Source: Tribonema minus (taxonomy: Eukaryota; Sar; Xanthophyceae; Tribonematales; Tribonemataceae). Taken from it: a stretch of 64,000 nt of DNA. Positions 10,590 to 19,915 of the stretch are shown here, one piece after another; within the stretch, counting starts at the first letter, position 1; each line of letters begins with the position of its first letter. A program made the translations under genes and the position numbers. The stretch is taken from positions 124,001 through 188,000 of the forward strand of contig JAFCMP010000072.1 in NCBI GenBank assembly GCA_017506865.1. Reading direction: 5' to 3'. A model generated the notes under the pieces. That model had not been told where the DNA came from, made no database searches, and saw nothing but the letters and a program-made list of their open reading frames with translations.

Positions 10590-11800
10590 GGCAGCAGATG
10601 CTCGATGGCGCGCGGGTGATGCGCGCGACCCTCGCGTTCAGCTGAGTTGCGACGCCTGCGTGCATGCAGGACTCATGTCCAGTAATGAAGTCCTGAGAGT
10701 CAATGGTGCCTGCATAGCCACGAACAGCAGCAGCGAGCATGTTCAGAGCAAGCGCGGGGCTTTGGAATCGCCGCTTGCAATCTGCAGGGCATCCTGTATC
10801 TTGCAAGAATTGGTCGCTATGAAACTGGGCGACTTACACCTTGTGGTGCAATAGTATACGCTTCTACTGCGAAACGCCAACATCCTTGCTCTCACCCATC
10901 AGAAAATGACGATTGGTGTTTTCGCGATACGTTTTGCAAGTTCAGCTCAACCACTTTGACATGCTGGCGTCGTACTGCCAGTCGCACTGAGTTGAGTTGC
11001 GGCAGGTGAAGTAGGTTCAAGCACAACAGCGCGTGCCCCCTTGTACCGCAGCTAGTGCTTTGTGGCGAAAGCTCATCTTGCTGCTTCAAATAACGCAGAT
11101 GTAGACTATGCACGTCGCCTGCCTGTGTCAGGCTTCCTCTGCTGCAGCTGTTGCAGGCTGGCAATATGCGAGTCCTATCGGTACATCGGCGCAGGCCTAT
11201 GTTCTCACACCCACCTCATGCATAAGGCATAGTTGCACTCCAAAAGCGACTGCAACGTCAGCGCCACCACCCTGCGCCTCGCACCTCCAAGTTCAAACGT
11301 CGCTGGTGAAAGTTCGAACTTCAAACGTTGCCGGTGACCCCGCAAAACTGGCAGCAGCGGCAAGCCGGCTCTTTCGATGACATGCCGGCTTCAAAGGCTG
11401 GTGCCGGTATCAACATACGCCCTGGCGTTTTGGTGGAGAAGGAAGGCACATCAGCACACTTGGGCAAGGTGGGCGGATCTGGCGCTGATAGTATCCACCG
11501 GAATGGATTTGCTGATGAAAAGTCCATGTACTTTGAAAGCCCAGGCTGCTGCACATTAAGCGATGGTACGAGGTGACTTACCTATGACATGCAAGTTGCT
11601 GGTGCTTGTCAGCTTTGGCGCAGGGTCGTGCTTGCTGTGGATTTGTTGGTGCTGGTAGAAGTTGGAATGCATGAGAGAAGGAGTTCTTGCATGGCGCCGG
11701 AGTAACAGGCAGAAGAAGTTCTTGCATGGCGCCGGAGTAACAGGCACTTGACGAATGGTGCACTCTGGCACTCCGGGCACTGCAGGCTGACCGAAGCACT
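10590..11800. other. Intergenic with a 30-bp direct duplication
   Basis: No gene was recognised. A 30-base unit beginning AGTTCTTGCATGGCGCC occurs twice, at 11682-11711 and 11717-11746, without visible mismatch, indicating a recent local duplication. Several inverted AAGTTCGAACTT-like words lie near 11290-11330. Confidence 0.45.
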
Positions 11801-11810
11801 CAGGCAGATG

Positions 11811-12850
11811 CTATCGAAATTCGAGCAGCGCTGTAAGGCGAATAGAAGCCGAGCTGCAGGCACGCGGCTGAGCGTGACAGCGCTGCGCAATTGCGATGAT
11901 GCCCCCCGCTGCCTCCTGCTCAAGCTCACCGTCCATGCTGAAGCTCACCGTCCATGCTCTGTACGCAAGCCGATCACCGCCTTGCAAGCAGCATCGCGCT
12001 CTCGCCGACTGCTGCGCTGGGCTCAGACGCGCACGCGCGTGCGCTGCCTCCGCGCGCGCCTGCTGAACCTCGCCGTCCTCGCAGCGCAGCGCTGCACGCA
12101 GGTCGTCCGCCTCCCTGTCATCAGCATTGAGCGCTGAACACGTGCTGTCGTGCTGTGCCTCCCCGTGATGCAGCTGAGCGCTGCTGATCTCGTGGGCCTT
12201 CACCAGCTGCCTTCACATCTCCTCCAGGTCATGCGACTCGGGCGCTGAGATCCTTGCGAACTGCAGCAACGTCCACCCTGTGCGACACCTGCGCATCCGC
12301 ACCCCGGGCCTGCACCGCGCCACCTGTTCAGAAGCTGCATCGCGGGCGCGGCGGCGCCGTGGGTGATGCTCAAGCGCGCTCTCGCACCCCCTGTATCATC
12401 GCGGCACCAGCAGTGGCAGCGCTCCACCACCGCGGTGCACACGTCAGGCGGTCGGCAAGGGCGCGAGCTACGGCGTCAGCCTGCGCGGCATTCGCGTGTT
12501 CGGCAAGGAGTGCTACGATCACTGCGCGGCGGGGCGCCTGCTCGATGCTAGAGGACACATGAATGCTGTCCAGCACTGCGGCCGGGCGGTCCTGCGCGCG
12601 CCTGCAGCAGCGCTGCGCGGCGCTTTTGGGGAGAACGGGCCTGCGCAATCGCACCCTCTCCGAGCACGTCTCCGCCGCAGCGACAGTGGATTGGTGGATA
12701 GCATGGATAGCATGTGACGCGCGCCACGCATGGGCGCACGCGACGTGTGTGGCCGTCACGCATTGTGTGGGCCTGGAGAGCGCCGCGTTCAACTGCCACA
12801 CTTCCGCATTGCCGCGCGCGCCAGCGGCGGCGCAGTGGCAGCCGCGAGCG
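11811..12850 (-). pseudogene. Decayed coiled-coil gene fragments
   Basis: This GC-rich island has fragments in several minus-strand frames and no continuous model. The best piece (12160-11880) reads DLRAALRCEDGEVQQARAEA and then MDGELEQEA. This resembles the coil of the intact gene at 9.0-10.6 kb (ALRALHGELQQARADLHAA; DADGELRRH), and the DNA words CGCGCGCCTGCTG and CTCGCCGT are shared. Frame changes and stops interrupt it. A tandem duplication of AAGCTCACCGTCCATGCT is at 11921-11958. Most likely it is a degraded relative of the neighbouring coiled-coil gene. The GC composition fits former exon sequence. Confidence 0.4.
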
Positions 12851-13097
12851 CAGCACTTAAGCGCGGCAGCAGCAGTGGCGGCGGCGGCGGAAGTAGCAGC
12901 AGCAGCAGCAGCAGCAGCAAGTGAGTGTGCTCAGCAACGGAGGAGAAGGTCGTGGGTGACAGAGCACTGGCGCCGGGGGCAGGGGAAACCGGGGGGGTGG
13001 GGGGGGGGGGGGTGGGCGGGCGCGTCGTCCGGTAGGTTGGCGCCTTCCAGTGCTGTGACAGAGAAAGGCGCCGCCACTGACGATGCAGTGAAGGGGG
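12851..13097. repeat. Simple-sequence tract (AGC)n and G-run
   Basis: An imperfect GCA/GGC trinucleotide tract (about 12865-12922) is followed by GGGG-rich sequence at 12988-13018. It has the look of repeat expansion at the edge of the fragment zone and no coding model. Confidence 0.5.
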
Positions 13098-13229
13098 ATG
13101 GCACAGCGGCAGCGCGCGGGGAGCACCAGTAGGACAGCGGCAGCGGACCAGCGGCTACACCTCCGCCGCCGGTGCAGCAGCGTTTGCAGGCAGTGCCACC
13201 GGTTCACTATGCCGCTGCGTGCGTTGTTG

Positions 13230-13703
13230 CCTTCAACGCCGCCGCCGCAGCAACAGCAGCAGCAGCAGCAGCACCTTGACAGTCCGCAGCGGCGTCGCAC
13301 CGCACATAGGATGGCGTGCCGCAGTCAGTTCCAGCGCACGACGGCGCAGCAGCAACACCAGATGTCTAGTCCGCAGAGCAGCTGCCGCACTCCGGTGTCA
13401 GCGACTACATCAAGCAGCGCGTCAGGGCGACCCCCACTGTGGGCACCCCCACCCATTGCCGCATCAGCAACAAGCAGCTGGCAGTGTTCGTGCAGCCGCC
13501 AATCCGAGCGACGTTCTACGCTGCACGCGCAGCTGCTGCCTGGGGCCATCCAGTGCACCAGCATGGCGCTGTACTTCTCTGAGGAGGTCAACGACTTGTG
13601 GGTACTTGGCTTCATGACGGATACGCAGGCGTACAGAGCCAATGCGCCGCCGTGCAATGAAGGCCGTGTCTACATCGCGTACATAGACAGTGTTGCCCAC
13701 TAG
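13230..13703 (+). pseudogene. CBP/p300-type acetyltransferase (KAT11) fragment, arm 1
   Basis: This is a fragment of the catalytic domain of a CBP/p300/HAC histone acetyltransferase. Near 13404 it reads SDYIKQRVRA, then SNKQLAVFVQPPIRATFYAA. After frame changes it continues ALYFSEEVNDLWVLGFM and then NEGRVYIAYIDSVAH, the hallmark acetyl-CoA-site segment of the family (compare QRRVYISYLDSV). A stop follows at once, and the rest of the domain is absent. The left part carries CAG runs and a start-like MACR. Shifts in frame and the missing domain halves show it is not functional. It forms a tail-to-tail inverted pair with the fragment at 13721-14260. No intact KAT11 gene lies in this window. Confidence 0.68.
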
Positions 13704-13720
13704 CCTACTAGCATCTCCTG

Positions 13721-14260
13721 CTATGTACACAGCTGCATCTCCTGGTGCGCGGCCACGCGCCTGCTGCATGGTTGTGAGTGGGCAACACTGTCGATGTACG
13801 CAATGTACACGCGGCCACGGTTGCACGGCGGCGCATCCGCTCGATACTCCTGCGTGTATTTGATGAACAACAGCACCCACAAGCCGTTGACCTCCTGGGA
13901 GAGGCACAGCGCCTGGCTGGTGCACTTGCTGCGCGCCGGCAGTGGGTCCCTTTCCGCAGCACAGAACGTCGCCGGGATGGGCGGCGGCACACGCATCGCC
14001 AGCTCCTTGTTGCTGACAAGCCTGACGGCAATGGGTGAAGTGCCCGCCGGCTGGGTGGCCTTGACGCGATCCTCGATGTAATCGCTTACATCGGAACGCG
14101 CCAGCTGCTCTGCGGAGTACAGGTATTGCTGCTGCGCCGTCGTGCGCTGGCGCCGCCCGTGGCACGCCATGCAGCGTGCGGTGCGAGGCCGTCGTCAGCT
14201 GCAGCGGTGCTGCTGCGCTGCGGCGGCAGCAGCGGCGGCGGCGGCGGCGGCGGTGCGCGG
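13721..14260 (-). pseudogene. CBP/p300-type acetyltransferase (KAT11) fragment, arm 2
   Basis: This is the inverted partner of the fragment at 13230-13703, and better preserved. One frame of 149 codons runs from 14170 down to 13721: MACHGRRQRTTAQQQ, SDVSDYIEDRVKA, VRLVSNKELAMRVPPPIPA, KYTQEYRADAPPCN, RGRVYIAYIDSVAH. It continues past the point where arm 1 stops, with SQPCSRRVAAHQEM, equivalent to the RPKCLRTAVYHEI segment of p300. Then it stops; the C-terminal half of the acetyltransferase domain is missing, so it cannot be a working enzyme. Outside the frame, homology to arm 1 continues into the CGCACCGCAC region. The arms look roughly 75-80% alike by eye. Confidence 0.7.
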
Positions 14261-15486
14261 AGCGGTACTGAGAAATGGCTGCGCGGCCTGCGATTGCATG
14301 TTACAATAGGCGTTCACTCGCCGCTGGCCGTGGTAATGGTGCGCATGGTGAGGCTCAACTGTCCTGCCTTCTGCGCATGACCGCAACACCGAGGAGGCGT
14401 CGCGCCGCACACTCCCCGCATGCACACGACATGCGATGCCGCGCATGCACCCGCGCTCAAAACATTGCATGCAGTTGATCAACCACGGCGTTGAATGCGC
14501 GGTGTGCGGCTGTGATTCGCTGCAGCCGATGACGGTGCATAAAGTAAGCTGATCACACAGAAATGCATTTGCGCATACTGCTGGAGCTCTCATTGTCTGT
14601 ATGAATGCAATGGCCTGAAACCTGAAACCTACTTGTTCTCCAATGTAGATGTGATCTGATGCATGCAGGTGCACTATCTGTTCTGGCTGATTTTGCAGTG
14701 AGTTAACCTTGCAGCACCTATCGCTGGTGTTGTGATTGTAAACAAATAATGCATGCACATGCGCATGTACTGCTTGGGGACTGGTGGCATGATCATGGGT
14801 GGCGTTGTTGTATGCAGACTGACACAATTCACATTCGATGGACAGATTGCATAGCGCTCTGGTGCACAAAGAGGTCCTACTGATGTATGGTCCAGGTGCA
14901 ACCAGCTGCAAGTGTTTTGATTGGCAACACTGCTGGCAAGCAATGCGCAATCAGCTGCCTCTGGTTGTTCCCCTGCATGTTTATTTTAAGTCCATCAATG
15001 TGTACACTACACTGCTATATAGGTGCCGTACCATGGCAAGTGGTGACGCTCATCATCACAATTGGCAGCAGCTGGCAAATGGCAGTGTGCCAGCCGACTT
15101 CAAGTTGTCCACAGCGCCGTCTGCATTGGGCATCAGCTATTTGACTCAAAATCACAAAGCCACGCGCCACGTGATTACAATAAAGGTCAACATCTGTCTT
15201 CCTGACTTTGATGAGAGCCGCACCATTTGCTTCTAGGGCTAAGATTGCAACACGCATAGTCTCTCCCATTGGCTACTGATGTGGTGGATGGGGATGGGCG
15301 TAGTCTCAGCATGTTTGCTCGCCAATACTTCAGTGTACCCGAAGCTAGGGCTGTTAGGTTTGAAGTAGATGCTCAGCGCTCGCCTTCACCCGACGCTGTC
15401 GCCTCCATTCCTGCTCTTGCACATCCGAGTCCACAGCAGCTGAAAGGCATGGCATGACCACTGCAAGTCATTACTATCCACCTTTA
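14261..15486. other. Intergenic, no gene recognised
   Basis: A long minus-strand open frame (14950-14195) crosses this stretch, but it is Cys/His-rich, ends in the poly-Ala shadow of the neighbouring arm, and shows no family resemblance. I regard it as chance. One ACTTCAAGT copy is at 15097-15105. Confidence 0.4.
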
Positions 15487-15928
15487 CAAAAGCGTCGGTG
15501 CAGTCCATTCACCAGCACATCCCAACTGCTGCCTGTTGTTGCTCTCATGACATAACTGTGACCCTGCAGCCAGGAAAACCCGGGATGCCATTGCCGCCCT
15601 AGAGCGCCAGCAACCGACAACGAGCTGCGCATCGCGCTGGCTGCTCAGGTGGAAGAGGGGCAGCAGCACATCGGCGCTGCTGAGCACAGTGCCGCCGCTG
15701 CGGAGCACAGCGCCGCCGCTGCGGCGGAACGTCGCGCCGGGTTCGCTGCCGTGGCCGCAATGCTGCTGCGAAAGACGTGGGACGCGGCGGATAGTCTGAG
15801 CGCGCTGCAGGCGGCACAGGCGAGTCACGCAAACCTCGAGGCGGCGCGCACAGCCCTCACATCTTCGCATCAGGCGCTGCTGACGATGGCGCAGGGGGCG
15901 CGCGCCGAGGTAATGGAGCTGCACACCG
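15487..15928 (+). pseudogene. Coiled-coil gene fragment, arm 1 of inverted pair
   Basis: This arm carries an exon piece with intron-like sequence on its left: a TGTGACCCTGCAG acceptor-like site at about 15560-15570, then ARKTRDAIAALERQ. After a frame change it continues ELRIALAAQVEEGQQHIGAA, AEHSAAAAEHSAAAA, ERRAGFAAVAAMLLRKTWDA, ADSLSALQAA and SSHQALLTMAQGARAEV. It is a heptad-rich coiled coil with an Ala/Glu/His triplet repeat. The parent gene is not in the window. The inverted partner lies at 16001-16605. Confidence 0.6.
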
Positions 15929-16000
15929 CTGCTGCTCACAGGCGCATTGCCAAGGACGCAGCCATCGCCAGCCTGCGGCGCGACGCCGGCCGCAGCAACA

Positions 16001-16605
16001 GTGTGCAGCTCGGGCACCTCGGCACGTGCCCCGCGCGCCATTGTCAGCAGTGCCTGATGCGATGTTGTCAGGGCTGCGTGCACTGCCATAAGCTTCGCGT
16101 GGCTCGCCTATGAGGCCTGCAGCGCGCTCAGACTATCCCCTGCATCCCATGACTTGCGCAGCAGCATTGCGGCCACGGCAGAGAACCCCCCCGCGCGACG
16201 CTCCTCCGCAGCGGCGGCGCTATGCTCCGCAGCGGCGGCGCTGTGCTCCGCAGCTGCGTGCTCCTCAGCAGCGGCGACGTGGTCGTGCCCCTCTTCCACC
16301 TGAGCGGCCGGCGCGGCGACGAGCTGCTGCACGTCTTTCAGCTGCGCAGCCAGTGTGGCAGTCTGCTCCTCGGCAGCGCTGACATGCTCCTCCGGCAGTG
16401 GCGTCTAGCTCGGCAGAGGCGATGTGCTGCCCTTCTTCCACCTGAGCGGCCAGCGCAACGCGCAGCTCAGTGGCGGCTGCCACATGGCGCTCCAGGTCGG
16501 TAATGGTTTCCCGGGCTTTCCTGGCTGCAGGGTCACAGGTCTCATGGGAGCGGCAACAGTCAGTAGCTTGAGGTGTGCTGATGACTGGACTGCACCAAAA
16601 CTTCC
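16001..16605 (-). pseudogene. Coiled-coil gene fragment, arm 2 of inverted pair
   Basis: Read from 16605 leftwards, it repeats arm 1: the same intron-like lead with GTGACCCTGCAG, then ARKARETITDLERHVAAA, ELRVALAAQVEEGQHIASA, a second internal copy of AAQVEEGHDHVAAAEEHA, AEHSAAAAEHSAAAA, RRAGGFSAVAAMLLRKSWDA, GDSLSALQAS, and TTSHQALLTMARGARAEV. It differs from arm 1 by an extra internal repeat unit, frame changes and stops. The two arms face each other across about 70 bases. Shared intron-side sequence shows the unit was copied as DNA, not from spliced RNA. Confidence 0.6.
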
Positions 16606-17600
16606 AGACACACACGCGCGCAAGCGCACGCGCGCGTGCACTCGTCCTCACTCTCTCCCTGTCTTCCCACTGCCCCCTTCTCGCTCTCTTTACACACACA
16701 CACACACACTCACACGCGCGCCTATAACCTCAAGAAAAACAAAGACACTGCTAGCTCCTGGACAGAGGACGGTCCGAGAAGGAAGGAGCGATATGGCCCC
16801 TTAGCCCCGAGAGAAGGAGAGAACACAAAACAGTGTACTCCAGCAGCTTGTTCTGCTTCAGATTGCCACCCGTCATCAGAGCACCCGGACACAAGACCTG
16901 CGTGCGAAGGCAGAAGGGAAGGGTGGTGTACTTCAAGGAGTACGCCTAGCCGACGCCTTTTAATCTAAAGAACTGTCACAGTACCTGCCGGATCGGGTCC
17001 AGAGACCAAAAGGGCGTCGTCGTCGTCGTCCCGCTTATGCCATCTCGGTTTCTCATGCAGGAGGTGTTCGCACTTGCCTGCTCGGTCCAGGCCGAAGAGC
17101 GCCCGCGCCTCGAGAGATGGGAGCACAGTGGTACCCAGAGCGCCCCCTGCACGTCTTGCTGGGCGTAAGCAGAGCGCCATGATCTAGGCAACGCCTGCTG
17201 CTCAAATCACTTTCAAAGCATCGTCGCAGGCGCCCAACCAGCAGGTGGAGGGGGCCAGAGGCATCCAGACTCAAAAGTGCGTGTCGAACGGTGCCCGCAC
17301 CAAGCAGTGGTTCCACTCAGAGGAGAGTCAAGAGAGATAGCCCTGAGCTCGTGGGTGTTTCTCTTTCTTTCTCGATCGCGACGAAGTTTGAAATTCCTGG
17401 GTACGTTGGTACTCTCCCTGAGATTAAATCACCCGACGCCTCACCTTTTTACCTACGCACGCGCGAGCGAATTGACAGCTGTTATCAGGTCGGTCTGCTC
17501 TAGAAACCTTATGACGCGAGCGGCGTCAAGCGCCGTGCTGTAGCCACGGCGCTGTCCAAGAGAGGTGCACAAGAACCCTACATTGGCCTGTGAGAACGAA
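16606..17600. other. Intergenic with (CA)n microsatellite
   Basis: A short CA/TG dinucleotide repeat lies at about 16690-16712, near CGCGCA-rich sequence at 16615-16640. No coding-like island and no recognised gene. Confidence 0.45.
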
Positions 17601-17699
17601 GTGCGAACTACATCACGCTGTCGGTCGGCACGCTGACCAGCTGCAGCAGCGCTGATGATGGATTTGCGCTATAGTGCTGCCTCCCTTGGCTGACGCAGC

Positions 17700-18790
17700 G
17701 CTGCTGCCGCCATCTTGGTGAGACCATGGCGCTGCTCCAAGAAAATTTGTGCCTGCCGAAAAAAAAACGCCCTCTTTCGCAAGAACAGGAGGTTGCGTCG
17801 TATTGCTGCACGCGCGACCGCATCCTTCTGGCAGTCCATTCAGCAAGCAGCGAAGCTCCCTGCTGCACCAGCACGCGTCTCATCTCAATGTGTGTCAGGC
17901 GCAGTCTGTGTGAGAGAGTGGCTGGTAGCGAGACTGAGGAATTCGAAGAGGCCCCCGGATCGGGGGGCCTGTTGGCCAACTTCGGGGGATCGCGCTGGTT
18001 TGGCCAACAGCGTCGCGTGATTGCACTGCAATTCACGCAGCACTTTGCATGTATGTGTGTGGACGACAGCAGGGGCTGCTTTTTGTTTTTTTGTACATTG
18101 CCTTTGGGGATTATCACCCAGAACTTCTAGTTACTTTAGCGACAACACATGGCTGGACAGTCAGGTTTTTGAAGTACAGCGCGCGGGGGGGGATGTAATC
18201 GGCAGGTGCTGTTCACCACGCATTTTCCGATGTCCATGATCATAGATGAATGAAATGGCTGCTTTACAATATTTAGCAAACAACACAACGGTGAACTGAT
18301 TTATTCCGAAGTAATTTCACCCATAGACGAATCAAGTTCCCTGCTGCACCATGTCCTCTGAAATATCTAAGTGCACACCTGGTCGTCAGGCGCAGTCTGT
18401 GAGGCCATGTCTGCGTGCGATGCCCCCCCCCCCCGCCCCGTCCCGGAGGGGGGGGCAGGGGGGGGCAAACCTACTAGTAGTCGGCAGGCCCCCGCACAGC
18501 ACATCTGACTTCACGGGGGCTAACCTTTTGCGAGGTCAAGCACGCATTAATTTGAAATCTGTGTGTGTGGATAAGAGCAGGTGCTGCTGTTGTACAGGCC
18601 GTCGCTGTGCGCGAAGCGAGACGCCCCCCCGGAGGGTGGGGGAAGGGGGGGGGGGGCATTCTAGGCGGGGTCTGGCACGGCAAACCTTATACTTGTCAGC
18701 TCATTGGTGGATAACATATCTTTAGTTTCAGTAAAGTGCATGCGGGCTAAGTTGACGCCCCCCCCCCCCGGGGGGGGGGTGCATCAGCGG
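17700..18790. repeat. Diverged tandem duplication with C-run/G-run palindromes
   Basis: Two diverged units about 485-500 bases apart share CCCTGCTGCACCA (17858 and 18339), GTCAGGCGCAGTCTGTG (17894 and 18385) and a GTGTGTGGA...GAGCAGG..TGCTG block (about 18056 and 18560). Each unit contains sequence able to fold as a C-run against a G-run: 17949-17970, 18422-18456, 18623-18657 and 18758-18779. The last is a perfect loopless C12G10 palindrome. No open frame of interest crosses these. The origin is unknown. Confidence 0.5.
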
Positions 18791-19039
18791 TGCAGACGCA
18801 GATCTCGAGTTAACTTACAATGAATCAATTACGTGAACGAATGAAGGTGCTGCTTCGTACATCACTCAAGCGTAAATCACATTAGGTGTGTGTGAAGATC
18901 AGAGAACTGTTCCATCTCGCACGTTCACGTCCGTTCACGTACCCAGGACTCGACCCACTCGCAGTGGGTCCTCTCCCGCAATGTTGAAGTTTGACCATCA
19001 GAGAAGCAAAAATCTGGACAGGCTCGGTCGACTTGTCAA

Positions 19040-19490
19040 AAGCGGAACAGGGGCTGACCGACCAGATTGTTCAGATGTCCCTTTTTCACAATCAGGGTCT
19101 TCATCAACGCATTCAACTGGGGCATTCCTCTCTCTGGCAGGCGGTGATTGGGGCCGTCAGCGAGACCTTCAGGCTGGCACGCAAGCGCAAGAGAACGCCC
19201 GGTCAACGGACGAGGAGTTCACCAAGGTGCGCAAGCGCCTCAACGACGAAATGCAGTTGGCGCAGGCGGAGAGCAAGCACACACTCCCGAGTTGAAGCCT
19301 CGTGCAGCAGCTCAGGGCAAACGCCCTGGAACCGCTAGACCTGGACACCGTCAAATCAATCAGGCAGAGGCGGAAGGGCCAGCGTGTGCCTGCTGTCGTC
19401 GAAGTGGACCGAGGGATGGCGGCGGCGGCGGCGGGTGCCGTCATCATATCCAGGCAAAAGCGCAAGCGCTTCCGCTGCACCGTGCTTGAA
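19040..19490 (+). pseudogene. Fragment of the 54-58 kb coiled-coil gene, arm 1
   Basis: This is homologous to exon 3 (55625-55949) and its upstream intron in the intact gene further right. It reads, across frame changes, QAVIGAVSETFRLARK, then ARSTDEEFTKVRKRLNDEMQ, then LEPLDLDTVKSIRQR. The parent reads QAVIEAVSEAFRLAFQAQ, VRSAEEEFAKVRKRL and LQPLDLDTIASTRLR. The intronic lead TCAGGGTCTTCATCAACGCA is also shared with the parent intron, so DNA including an intron was copied. Frame changes make it a pseudogene. It is the inverted partner of 19484-19915. Confidence 0.66.
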
Positions 19491-19915
19491 GTTGGGGCAC
19501 GATCACAGTGCTCAGCTGCCACACTGCCGCCGCCGCCAACGCCATCCCTTGGTTCACTTCATCCTCAGCAGGCGCGCGCGGGACCTTGTTCCTCAGCCTC
19601 GTTGACACAATGGTGTCCAGGTCTACAGAGGTTGCAGGTTGTTTGCCCAGAGCTGTCGCAAGAGGGCTTCAACTTGGCAGCAGTGCTTTTTTGGCCTCCG
19701 CCTGCGTTCCTGCTTGTCGTTATTCACGCGCTTGCGCACCTTTGCAAACTCCTCTTCGGTTGATCGTACGTTCAGGTGCGCCTGGCGTGCCTGCCTGAAG
19801 GCCTTGCTGACGGCCCCAATCACCGCCTGCGGGTAAGAGCAGTGCCCCTGTTGGATGCACTGATGAAGACCCTGACGGTTGAGACCCATCGCGTTGGAGA
19901 AAAGACAAACTTCTG
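19484..19915 (-). pseudogene. Fragment of the 54-58 kb coiled-coil gene, arm 2
   Basis: On the minus strand it reads AVIGAVSKAFRQARQAHLN, VRSTEEEFAKVRKRVNNDKQ, CQVEALLRQLWANNLQPL, then after a frame change DLDTIVSTRLRNKVPRA. It matches exon 3 of the intact gene and also its two flanking introns: the TTCTCCAACGCGATGG and AACCGTCAGGG words upstream and CTGTGATCGTGCCCCA downstream. It is closer to the in-window parent than arm 1 is. It overlaps arm 1 slightly at the centre, where both read the shared 3' flank in opposite directions. Confidence 0.68.

Noticed and set aside
14195-14950. 251-codon minus-strand open frame
   Set aside because: Its composition is unlike confirmed exons, it is rich in Cys/His, has no domain, and ends in the poly-Ala shadow of a GCC/GGC repeat.
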